From Rhizobium sp. Q54 (lineage in GTDB: Bacteria > Pseudomonadota > Alphaproteobacteria > Rhizobiales > Beijerinckiaceae), in NCBI GenBank assembly GCA_945901195.1, contig CAMDKB010000342.1:1-5084 (forward strand): 5,084 nucleotides of DNA. Direction: 5' to 3'. The notes below the pieces were generated by a model. It saw only the letters and a list, made by a program, of their open reading frames with translations, did no database searches and had not been told where the DNA came from. Positions 1-5,084 of the stretch are shown piece after piece. Position numbers and translations under genes: made by a program. Numbering within the stretch: position 1 is the first letter of the stretch; the number at the start of each line of letters is the position of its first letter.

Positions 1-107
1 TAGCGCCAACAAGGGTATCTTGCAATGCAGAAGAACTGAGGATTGGCGGAGTGAGGTCTGGAAAAACATCGCAAACCGTGTTCTGATGCGGTCGGGAGGA
101 GACGCTG

Positions 108-173
108 ATGAACCTGCGTCCCACATTAAAAAATTGGAGTTCAAATGACGGACAGCGCACCTTCACGCCGTAA
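108..173 (+). CDS. Possible 21-codon leader peptide overlapping the oxidoreductase start
   Basis: The sequence GGGAGGAG at 94-101 is an almost ideal Shine-Dalgarno placed six bases before ATG 108. It opens a 21-codon reading frame beginning MNLRPTLKNW and ending with TAA at 171-173. The frame overlaps the first 29 bases of the oxidoreductase gene in another frame. This ribosome-binding site looks stronger than the GGAG of the main gene. Ribosomes terminating here could re-initiate at ATG 145, or the peptide could modulate downstream translation. The peptide shows no run of a single amino acid of the kind that marks classical attenuators. It may be a chance ORF, since no conservation data are available. 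Confidence 0.25.
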   Translation: MNLRPTLKNWSSNDGQRTFTP

Positions 174-1398
174 AATGCGGCTTGGCATGATCGGGATCGG
201 TGTTGGCGGCGCGGAAATCCTCCGCGCCATCGCCGCCATGGACAATATCGATGTGGTCGCGGGCGCGGACGTGGTGCCGGAAACGCTGGTGCGCTTCAAG
301 GAGCGCTTTCCTGGCTCGAAAACCTACCTCACTGCGGAAGAATTGTGCCGCGATCCCAATGTGGAGGCGGTATGGATTTCCAGCCCCAACCGTTTTCATG
401 CCGAGCACACGATTCTGGCTGCAACCCACGGCAAACATATTGTGGTGGAAAAGCCGATGGCGATCTCGCTCGCTCAGGCTGCACAGATGGTGGAAGCAGC
501 CGAAAAACACGGTGTCAAATTGCTGGCCGGACATACGCGCGCATTCACCACGCCGATCCGCGCCATGCGCAAGATCATCGAATCGGGAACATACGGCCAG
601 TTGCGTGCGCTGAACATCATCTCCTATTCGGACTGGATGCTGCGGCCCCGCACCGCCGACGAACTCGACATCAATCAGGGCGGTGGCATTCCCTACCGGC
701 AAGGTCCCCATCAGGTAGACACCGTGCGCTTGCTTGGCGGCGGGCTTGTACGTTCGGTGCGCGCCCAGACCGGCGACTGGATGAAGGAGCGCAGCATACC
801 GGGCTACTACACTGCCTTCATGGAATTTGAGAACGGCATGCCAGCCAATATCACACACAATGGTTATGGCTATTTCGTTGGCGCCGAACTCGTGCCCTGG
901 GGCGATGACAAACATATCTATACCGCGCAGCAGCGCGGCAATATTCGAAAGGCCCTGCGCGCGGGCACACGTAACGAGACGGGCGAGAAACAGGAAATCC
1001 GCATCGGCGGCGCGCGTGAGAAGGAATATTTTTACGAAGACGACAATACACCCTGGACACCGGAAGACATGGGCTTTGCCGTCGCAAGCCTCGACCGCGC
1101 CGATCTCAGGCAATCAAAATTCGGCGTCTATGTGCATGACGATGAAGGCAAGCATGATGTAAGCGTGGTCGCAGATGGCGAAGGCGGCATGGTGCAAAGA
1201 CGCGCGGAACTGGAAGAGCTTTACAATTCCATCGTGCATGGTGCGCCGCTCTGGCACGACGGACGCTGGGGCATGGCGACGCTGGAAGTTTGTCTGGCGA
1301 TCATGGAATCAGGCAAACAGCGCAAGGAAATCATGTTGCATCATCAGGTGCCGGTGCCTGCGGCCTATGATGCAGAAATGCCTGTGCCGAAGGTGTGA
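145..1398 (+). CDS. Gfo/Idh/MocA-family oxidoreductase, phthalate-dihydrodiol-dehydrogenase-like
   Basis: This is a cytoplasmic NAD(P)-dependent dehydrogenase of 417 residues. The N-terminal Rossmann fold shows GIGVGG (residues 17-22, fitting GxGxxG) and a strand ending in GAD near residue 42. SSPNRFH (79-85) is followed by the family's EKP signature at 102-104, whose Lys is normally catalytic. The C-terminal alpha/beta domain contains GGGIPYRQGPHQVD (179-192), the site of the family's usual DxGxH motif. His189 is kept, but the Asp position is Arg185. This variant, SDWMLRPR (161-168) and the length of about 410 residues recall proteins annotated as 4,5-dihydroxyphthalate dehydrogenase (Pht4-like). 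That subgroup call is from memory, and the substrate is unknown. The start is supported by GGAG at 136-139, five bases before the ATG. An alternative Met at residue 11 would still leave the Rossmann motif intact. The gene is convergent with the Bug/TctC receptor gene, 29 bases away, so any shared pathway is inferred from neighbourhood only. Confidence 0.93.
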   Translation: MTDSAPSRRKMRLGMIGIGVGGAEILRAIAAMDNIDVVAGADVVPETLVRFKERFPGSKTYLTAEELCRDPNVEAVWISSPNRFHAEHTILAATHGKHIVVEKPMAISLAQAAQMVEAAEKHGVKLLAGHTRAFTTPIRAMRKIIESGTYGQLRALNIISYSDWMLRPRTADELDINQGGGIPYRQGPHQVDTVRLLGGGLVRSVRAQTGDWMKERSIPGYYTAFMEFENGMPANITHNGYGYFVGAELVPWGDDKHIYTAQQRGNIRKALRAGTRNETGEKQEIRIGGAREKEYFYEDDNTPWTPEDMGFAVASLDRADLRQSKFGVYVHDDEGKHDVSVVADGEGGMVQRRAELEELYNSIVHGAPLWHDGRWGMATLEVCLAIMESGKQRKEIMLHHQVPVPAAYDAEMPVPKV

Positions 1399-1403
1399 TG
1401 CGG

Positions 1404-1421
1404 GAGGCATCCTTCGGCCTC
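1404..1421. terminator. Weak hairpin between convergent genes
   Basis: GAGGC at 1404-1408 pairs with GCCTC at 1417-1421 around an eight-base loop. This sits in the 29-base gap between the convergent oxidoreductase and receptor genes. The position suits a shared bidirectional terminator. The stem is only five pairs and neither side has a convincing T-run (TATTTT lies about ten bases downstream on the + side), so the call is tentative. Confidence 0.3.
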
Positions 1422-1427
1422 GTTACG

Positions 1428-2450
1428 CTATTTTATGATATCGCGAATGCGCTGTGCGAGTGCTGGAGGCGTGGCGAACACGCGCTCCAGGAGAGCGTTG
1501 ATCTGCGCGCCGCTGACCGGATCGATTTCAGCGCCGCGACGTCCGGCTTCTTCCAGAAACGCCTTGTCCTTCATGGTTTCATCGAAAGCATGGCGCATGG
1601 CGTCGACTCGCTCGGCAGGCATGCCCGGCGGCAACACGAATGGGCGGCCCATGACCTGTTCCGCAAAAACGATTTCAAACATCTGCCGCGCCTCGCCCTC
1701 CGGCACTATTTCCAGCGCGGTGGGAATATCGGGATATTCGCGATCCCTTACCATGCCCAGTTGCAGGATAACCTTCGCCTGCCCGGCTTTTTCCCACGGC
1801 CTGTAGCGCGCGCGGAACGAGGCGGATGAGCCACCGGAGGCATGTGAATCAGTCTCGGCGCGCTCTACTGCAAGCAGCGTTCCTTGCGCGCCGTCATAAC
1901 CTTCGATCGGCCGCAGCTTTGATCCATATGTGGCGTTCAGCAATCGTGGATAGATCGAGCTTGGCGCATTGCGCGTTGAAGAACTCACGGTAATTTCGTG
2001 CGTCTTCAAATCCTCGACGTTGCGCACACCTGTTGCCGTGCGGACGATCAGCAGGCCGATTTCCTGTTGCGGAGACCCGAGCCAGGTGAACTTGCGTGGA
2101 TCAAAACGCGGGCCGGGATGATCGGGCTGATAGAAACTGGTGAGGCCAGTGTTACGCTGCAGGCCCGCAAACACAGTCCCGTCTTTCGGTGCGACATTAT
2201 AGAGATAATTTGCTGCCATGATGCCTTCGGCGCCGGGCATATTCTGCACCGTTATAGGGGGATTGCCGGGTATGAAGCGGGGCATATGGGTGGCGAGCAG
2301 ACGCGCATAAAGGTCATAGCCGCCACCTGTCGAGGCTGCCGCGATGAGGGTGATGCGCTTGCCCGCAAAGAACTTCCCAACCGCGTCATCCTGCGCGCAA
2401 GCAGGCTGGATCATGAGAAGTGCGGCGCAGAAAGAGGAAAATCTAACCAT
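1428..2450 (-). CDS. Bug/TctC-family periplasmic solute receptor
   Basis: This is an extracytoplasmic binding protein of the tripartite tricarboxylate transporter (TTT) type, which captures carboxylates in the periplasm. The chosen ATG gives 340 residues. It starts with a signal peptide: MVRF, a hydrophobic stretch, then ACA with likely cleavage after Ala19 (Cys18 does not sit in a lipobox). The mature part carries the family hallmarks in order: STGGGYDLYARLL (40-52), IPGNP (60-64), QNMPGAEG (69-76), NYLYNVAPKDGT (81-92), FTWLGS (121-126), and a C-terminal GRPFVLPPGMPAERVD (268-283). Length is usual for the family. A GTG at 2462 overlaps the upstream stop as GTGA and would add four residues. 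ATG 2450 is preferred because AGGGTGAG (2465-2458 on the - strand) lies seven bases upstream and the signal peptide begins cleanly there. The gene is the second of an operon with the CoA-transferase. No TctA or TctB gene is in the window, so the membrane partner is encoded elsewhere or beyond the edges. The ligand is unknown. Confidence 0.92.
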   Translation of the reverse strand: MVRFSSFCAALLMIQPACAQDDAVGKFFAGKRITLIAAASTGGGYDLYARLLATHMPRFIPGNPPITVQNMPGAEGIMAANYLYNVAPKDGTVFAGLQRNTGLTSFYQPDHPGPRFDPRKFTWLGSPQQEIGLLIVRTATGVRNVEDLKTHEITVSSSTRNAPSSIYPRLLNATYGSKLRPIEGYDGAQGTLLAVERAETDSHASGGSSASFRARYRPWEKAGQAKVILQLGMVRDREYPDIPTALEIVPEGEARQMFEIVFAEQVMGRPFVLPPGMPAERVDAMRHAFDETMKDKAFLEEAGRRGAEIDPVSGAQINALLERVFATPPALAQRIRDIIK

Positions 2451-2457
2451 GTTCGGT

Positions 2458-2465
2458 CTCACCCT
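2458..2465 (-). promoter_or_regulatory. Ribosome-binding site of the receptor gene, on the upstream stop codon
   Basis: On the - strand AGGGTGAG includes the TGA stop of the CoA-transferase gene and lies seven bases before ATG 2450. Ribosomes terminating on the transferase therefore stand on the receptor's initiation site, which suggests translational coupling. It also decides the start in favour of ATG 2450 over GTG 2462, which has no purine-rich sequence at the right distance. Confidence 0.6.
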
Positions 2466-3610
2466 GGCGTGGCGGCGCGCTGACGCAGCGCTCCGAGAAT
2501 CTCATCGTTGTGCTCGCCAAGCTCAGGCGAACAGCAGCGCACTTCGGCGGGCGTATCAGACAGGCGAAGGCCATTTCTGACAAGGCCAACCGAACCCAGT
2601 TTGGGGTGAGCCACATCAACACGCATCTGAAGATGCTGCACCTGCGGATCCGCGAAGACATCGTCGAACGTGTAGAGTGGCGCTGCAGGAACATCTGCCG
2701 CCTGCAGTTTTGCCAGCCAGGCGTCACGGGTATCGCGGGCGAAAATTTCAGCCAGACCTGCGTTGAGCGTGTCGTAATGCTTGCCGCGCAGGGCCGCGCT
2801 TTTGAAGCGCTCATCCTCCAGCCACTCAGGCCTGCCTGCAACACGCGCCAGCGCCTCCCAGAATTTTGCGGGTGACGACAGGTGAATGACGAAGGCTTTG
2901 CCATCGCCCGCAGTAAACGCATAAACCTGCGCCTGATGCGTGCGGGTGGCGCGGCCGGGCGTCTTGCCGGTCTCGAAATAACCGGCAGCGTTCTCACCGC
3001 AAAACGACAACGTCGATTCCAGAAGAGATGTTTCGACCTTTTGCCCGCGGCCCGTCCGTCCCCGCGCGACCAGCGCCGCCAGCAGGCCATTCGATGCGGT
3101 GATGCCCGCCAGATGATCGGAGAGCGATATCCCCATCGGCTTGGGCTCGGAAATATCGGTCAGCAGACTCAGCAGGCCGCTCGTCGATTGACCGACGGTG
3201 TCATAGCCCGGACGTTGGGCATAAGGCCCGTCGCTGCCATAGCCCGTGATGGAACACCATATCAGGCCGGGATTGGCTGCCGAAAAGCTGTCGTAGCCAA
3301 GGCCCAGACGTTCCATTGTGCCGGGGCGGAAGTTCTCGATGACTGCATCAGCGCTTGCCACCAGCGCCCGCGCATCCGCCTTCCCCGACTCGCTCTTCAA
3401 ATCGAGCGTAACGCTTTTCTTGTTGCGGTTCACCGAGCCGAATGTGGGAGAATATTCGACACGGCCCCAGCCGCGAAAGGGATCACCCACACCGGGCTCC
3501 TCGACCTTGACGATCTCCGCGCCCAGATCGCCCAGAAGCATGCCCGCATAGGGACCGGAAACATAATTGGCGAATTCGACTATGCGAATTCCTTCCAGTG
3601 CACCCGCCAT
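2459..3610 (-). CDS. CaiB/BaiF (class III) CoA-transferase
   Basis: This is a cytoplasmic enzyme that moves CoA between organic acids without an acetyl-CoA:acetate-type mechanism; formyl-CoA transferase (Frc) and CaiB are the reference members. The protein is 383 residues, near the family norm. Visible hallmarks, in order: LEGIRIVEFANYVSGPYAGMLLGDLGAE spans residues 5-32 (shared N-terminal block), VNRNKKSVTLDL (60-71), ENFRPGTMERLGLGY (92-106), ITGYGSDGPYAQRPGYD (121-137), and SLSDHLAG (162-169). Asp165 there matches the catalytic Asp169 of Frc. The C-terminal PELGEHNDEIL (362-372) is also typical. The frame stays open to 3715, but the homologous part begins here. GGGAGGA at 3620-3614 (- strand) is too close to the first of two tandem ATGs (3613), so the second at 3610 is preferred. 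The receptor gene follows after 8 bases. This suggests the imported acid, or a product of it, is the CoA acceptor, but the substrate cannot be specified. Confidence 0.94.
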   Translation of the reverse strand: MAGALEGIRIVEFANYVSGPYAGMLLGDLGAEIVKVEEPGVGDPFRGWGRVEYSPTFGSVNRNKKSVTLDLKSESGKADARALVASADAVIENFRPGTMERLGLGYDSFSAANPGLIWCSITGYGSDGPYAQRPGYDTVGQSTSGLLSLLTDISEPKPMGISLSDHLAGITASNGLLAALVARGRTGRGQKVETSLLESTLSFCGENAAGYFETGKTPGRATRTHQAQVYAFTAGDGKAFVIHLSSPAKFWEALARVAGRPEWLEDERFKSAALRGKHYDTLNAGLAEIFARDTRDAWLAKLQAADVPAAPLYTFDDVFADPQVQHLQMRVDVAHPKLGSVGLVRNGLRLSDTPAEVRCCSPELGEHNDEILGALRQRAATPG

Positions 3611-3613
3611 CAT

Positions 3614-3620
3614 TCCTCCC
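3614..3620 (-). promoter_or_regulatory. Ribosome-binding site of the CoA-transferase gene, choosing between tandem ATGs
   Basis: GGGAGGA directly abuts ATGATG on the - strand. The first ATG (3613-3611) is only one or two bases from the Shine-Dalgarno core, while the second (3610-3608) has a workable spacing of four to five. Initiation at the second ATG is therefore more likely. The two starts differ by only one Met. Confidence 0.55.
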
Positions 3621-3736
3621 GCACGGCTCCATGGCCGCTGCAGAAGCAAATCTGACTGAAACGGACGCGCCCCGCAAGGGAGGTGCTGCAGAAGGTGGGG
3701 GCGTGGCGGTGACAAAGCGGTGTGCGTAACCGAATG

Positions 3737-3762
3737 CCGATAGGGCTGCTTTCAGCTATCGG
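3737..3762. terminator. Strong bulged hairpin downstream of the small gene
   Basis: CCGATA (3737-3742) pairs with TATCGG (3757-3762), and inside it GCTG (3745-3748) pairs with CAGC (3753-3756). That makes ten pairs with a two-base GG bulge and a four-base loop. It lies about 20 bases past the stop of the small exported-protein gene. No T-run follows on either strand, so a classical intrinsic terminator is uncertain. An mRNA 3'-end stabiliser or an operator for the following operon are alternatives. Confidence 0.45.
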
Positions 3763-3780
3763 CTGGATGAGGCTTCCAGC
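3762..3780. repeat. Second hairpin abutting the small gene's stop
   Basis: GCTGGA at 3762-3767 is the exact inverted repeat of TCCAGC at 3775-3780, with a seven-base loop. It lies directly beyond the stop codon of the small exported-protein gene and directly next to the stronger hairpin at 3737-3762. The pair forms a tandem structure in the 3' untranslated region on the - strand. Confidence 0.4.
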
Positions 3781-3781
3781 T

Positions 3782-4117
3782 TCAACGTTGCGAGGTCAGG
3801 ATTATGTTTCTCATTACCCAGGGTTGGCCAAGCAATGCGAGCGCTGTTTCATATCGTTCGAACGCCCTGCCCGCCTGGCCGCTGGCGCACTCACGCCGCG
3901 CTGCCATCTGATACCTTGCCGCCATTGCGCGAACGTTGGATGGCAGATGTTCTGCTACAGGATTGTCATCAAGTGAACCCTGCACTGCCAGATCCAGTTT
4001 GGCGCACATGACTGCTAGGTACGGTTGTGAATTTGACTGCGCTGCCCCGGGAGAGGACAGAATAGCAAGCCCTAGAAAAGTGAGACCAAGCAGGTTGAAT
4101 CGATTATGATCGTTCAT
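3782..4117 (-). CDS. Small hypothetical exported protein
   Basis: This encodes 111 residues that I do not recognise. The N-terminus MNDHNRFN is followed by a hydrophobic stretch (LLGLTFLGLAIL, residues 9-20) and SSPGAA before Gln27. This is a good Sec signal peptide with probable cleavage after Ala26, predicting a periplasmic mature protein of about 85 residues. The mature part has exactly two cysteines (Cys38 and Cys77), which could form one disulfide. It also has an Ala/Arg-rich, helix-prone segment (about residues 62-97). ATG 4117 is preferred over an in-frame ATG at 4159 because GAGGGA lies at a proper distance upstream and because the signal peptide then starts near the N-terminus. It shares the strand of the transferase operon but is 171 bases away with hairpins between, so it is probably a separate transcript. 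No function is proposed. Confidence 0.7.
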   Translation of the reverse strand: MNDHNRFNLLGLTFLGLAILSSPGAAQSNSQPYLAVMCAKLDLAVQGSLDDNPVAEHLPSNVRAMAARYQMAARRECASGQAGRAFERYETALALLGQPWVMRNIILTSQR

Positions 4118-4140
4118 GGCGTTCCCTCTTGATTTGAATT

Positions 4141-4168
4141 TGACGGTTGCAACATGCAATCGCCGTCA
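4141..4168 (-). promoter_or_regulatory. Dyad-symmetry element just upstream of the small exported-protein gene
   Basis: TGACGG (4141-4146) pairs with CCGTCA (4163-4168), and TTGCA (4147-4151) pairs with TGCAA (4155-4159). The structure is an 11-pair stem with a three-base loop and a three-base bulge. It lies 24 to 51 bases upstream of ATG 4117. It could be a 5'-UTR hairpin controlling access to the ribosome-binding site, or an operator for a DNA-binding regulator. The symmetry is seen directly; the role is inferred. Confidence 0.4.
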
Positions 4169-4183
4169 GTGATCCCCCTCCAC

Positions 4184-4195
4184 AGGACTTGTCCT
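4184..4195. repeat. Short palindrome AGGACTTGTCCT
   Basis: Five-base arms AGGAC and GTCCT surround a TT centre, about 67 bases upstream of the small exported-protein gene's start. Its position in the likely promoter region makes an operator conceivable. A 10-base dyad alone is weak evidence. Confidence 0.25.
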
Positions 4196-4659
4196 AGAGT
4201 TTCAAATTCGACCGGACAGCACCAGACGCTTGTTCAAACGTAACCTCGAAAAATCTGATAATTTATACCCTTTTTCCAAAAGTAAAAGAGTATAATTGCC
4301 GCATCCGCATGGATGCTAACACTGAATACAAACACCTATCGCAAGTCCCATTCTCGCAAGTTGGCTGCTTATTTATCACCCCCAAGGCATCCGCCTATTT
4401 CTGTGGTGGCTCGAGCATTTGCTTTTGGTGGATTGTTGAGACTGTCACCTTAATGAACGTACCGCCTTCGTGTAGATCATTACGGACGCCGCATCCGGTG
4501 TTGCTGAAGGAAAACATACCACCTTGGCCATAGCGGGCTACTAACCCCGCTTTGTTGTTCGTTGAAATAGATCAGGTCTCACTGAAGATTGCTTTTAGCA
4601 AAACAATGCTCGATTGCTCAAATGCATCTGCGTTTGCAGACATAAAACATAAAATGCGT

Positions 4660-4672
4660 CACTGCTGTCCGG
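4660..4672. mobile_element. Probable terminal inverted repeat of the IS4-family element
   Basis: CACTGCTGTCCGG lies three bases beyond the transposase stop codon (TAA, 4678-4676 on the - strand). This is the usual place for the 3' end of such an insertion sequence. A ten-base inverted match, CCGGACAGCA, occurs at 4212-4221. The opposite end of the element and any target-site duplication lie outside the window, so the exact tip is inferred. Confidence 0.5.
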
Positions 4673-4675
4673 CAA

Positions 4676-5084
4676 TTAATCGAACAAATTTAGTTGGTTA
4701 GAAGTTTCGCTGTTCAGTTTTTGTAGAGACCTGTCATTTAGTAGCTGATTCAGCGGGGGTTTCTCGAAAAGCATCAGGCTCAAACTCTGTAAAATTGTGT
4801 AGAGCGGCGCCTCGACGTCAAGCCGTTTTTTGACGATGGCGACGAGCATAAAAGCTGATGGCGATCCAGATTTGGGTTTTAACAGCGTTCTCGTTGACGC
4901 CAAAAAATGCTTTGATGCGCAGATGCTGCTTGATTCATTTGAAGAACAGCTCGACTTGCCAACGGCATTTGTAAAGCTGCGCGATGGTCAAGGCTGGAAG
5001 TTCGAAATTGTTGGTGAAGAAGCCGAGGCGCTTGTCGTTTGGTTCGTCGTAAAACCCGATGTAACGTAGATATTGCGGATAGTC
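4676..5084 (-). pseudogene. IS4-family transposase, C-terminal fragment with nonsense and frameshift mutations
   Basis: Read leftwards from the window edge, the frame gives GFFTNNFELPALTIAQLYKC, then RWQVELFFK and a TGA stop at 4937-4935. It continues in the same frame with IKQHLRIKAFFGV and KTQIWIAISFYA. The frame is then lost near 4844 and resumes as VAIVKKRLDVEAPLYTILQS, ending LNLFD and TAA at 4678-4676. The segment from Tyr (4973-4971) through Glu (4952-4950) to Lys just after the stop fits the IS4-family Y-x2-R-x3-E-x6-K signature, with TGA replacing a likely TGG (Trp). The Glu is the third catalytic acid of the DDE transposase. The frame change fits loss of two bases from a Leu codon, or one inserted base. 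Both lesions make the copy inactive. The N-terminal part and first two catalytic acids lie beyond the window. The frame on the opposite strand (4830-5069) is an antisense shadow. Confidence 0.88.

Larger units (their letters stand above)
3611..3781. other. Intergenic region upstream of the CoA-transferase operon
   Basis: These 171 bases separate the small exported-protein gene from the transferase start, both on the - strand. They contain two hairpins next to the upstream gene's stop (listed separately) and a ten-base direct repeat GCTGCAGAAG at 3637-3646 and 3685-3694, 48 bases apart. They must also hold any promoter of the operon. I see no convincing -35/-10 pair; TTGCGG with CAGATT 17 bases on (- strand) is a poor match. 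The direct repeat could be regulator half-sites, but it is short enough to be chance. Confidence 0.4.
4118..4675. other. Long intergenic stretch with no intact gene, AT-rich on the right
   Basis: About 560 bases lie between the small exported-protein gene and the transposase remnant. The part nearest the small gene holds the two dyads described separately. From roughly 4200 rightwards the base composition is visibly richer in A and T, with a run around 4250-4300 that includes a consensus-like TATAAT at 4291-4296 but no matching -35 box. A 74-codon frame at 4309-4533 (+) has no ribosome-binding site and an odd, Cys/Trp/Pro-rich product, so I do not call it. On the - strand two abutting open segments (4575-4643 and 4395-4571, separated by a TGA at 4572-4574) could be a decayed reading frame. 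The product around 4420-4540 is Gly-rich (for example YGQGGMFSFSN), but I cannot identify it. Confidence 0.5.

Noticed and set aside
1..69. Short - strand frame beginning MFFQTSLRQ and running off the left edge, as a possible divergent gene
   Set aside because: No ribosome-binding site precedes it and the visible 23 codons carry no recognisable motif; it cannot be supported without sequence to the left.
163..1113. Long open frame (316 codons) on the - strand inside the oxidoreductase gene
   Set aside because: It is antisense to a gene with clear family motifs, its product has no recognisable domains and it is an expected by-product of high third-position GC.
2882..3655. 257-codon + strand frame opposite the CoA-transferase
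   Set aside because: It is an antisense shadow of a well-supported CaiB/BaiF gene; its product is Arg/Ala-rich with no motif.
3611..3715. N-terminal extension of the CoA-transferase frame to an ATG at 3715
   Set aside because: The extra 35 residues are Pro/Arg-rich and unlike the family. A strong Shine-Dalgarno sits directly before the internal ATG pair where homology begins.
4250..4300. AT-rich segment considered as an origin or attachment site
   Set aside because: There are no repeated DnaA-like boxes or iterons, no tRNA gene and no integrase nearby; it is only locally AT-rich.
4309..4533. 74-codon + strand frame in the AT-rich stretch
   Set aside because: It has no Shine-Dalgarno and no family resemblance, and its composition is rich in Cys, Trp and Pro. 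The upstream TATAAT (4291-4296) has no matching -35 box.
4830..5069. 79-codon + strand frame that resembles hypothetical proteins often annotated in genomes
   Set aside because: The complementary strand encodes the conserved C-terminal part of an IS4-family transposase with the Y-R-E-K signature. The + frame is the antisense shadow that automated pipelines sometimes call.

Overview
The window looks like a chromosomal segment of a GC-rich alphaproteobacterium. Brucella/Ochrobactrum or a related member of the Hyphomicrobiales is my best guess, based on gene content and codon style rather than on any search. No RNA gene, CRISPR array or origin is visible.

Left part (1-1398, + strand): a short leader, containing a 21-codon mini-ORF with a very strong ribosome-binding site, precedes a complete Gfo/Idh/MocA-family NAD(P)-dependent oxidoreductase. 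It resembles the subgroup annotated as 4,5-dihydroxyphthalate / phthalate dihydrodiol dehydrogenase (Pht4-like). Middle part (1428-3610, - strand, convergent with the first gene): a two-gene operon encodes a class III (CaiB/BaiF) CoA-transferase, followed 8 bases later by a periplasmic Bug/TctC-type solute receptor. The receptor's ribosome-binding site lies over the transferase stop codon. The combined theme is capture of an organic acid in the periplasm, CoA activation in the cytoplasm, and possibly an oxidoreductase step. The actual substrate cannot be read from the sequence, and no TctA/TctB membrane subunit is present here.

Right part (3611-5084): a small, probably exported protein of unknown function (3782-4117, - strand) is bracketed by dyad-symmetry elements. 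There are two tandem hairpins just past its stop, and a bulged 11-bp hairpin within about 25 bases upstream of its start. Beyond it the sequence becomes visibly AT-richer and has no intact gene for about 560 bases. The window ends in the 3' part of an IS4-family transposase on the - strand. That gene is dead: a TGA interrupts its Y-R-E-K signature and a frameshift follows. A probable insertion-sequence end lies just past its stop codon.

I do not see a clearly new multi-gene system. The most useful observations are the coupled transferase/receptor pair, the non-canonical active-site motif of the oxidoreductase, the hairpin-flanked small exported protein, and the eroded mobile-element boundary.
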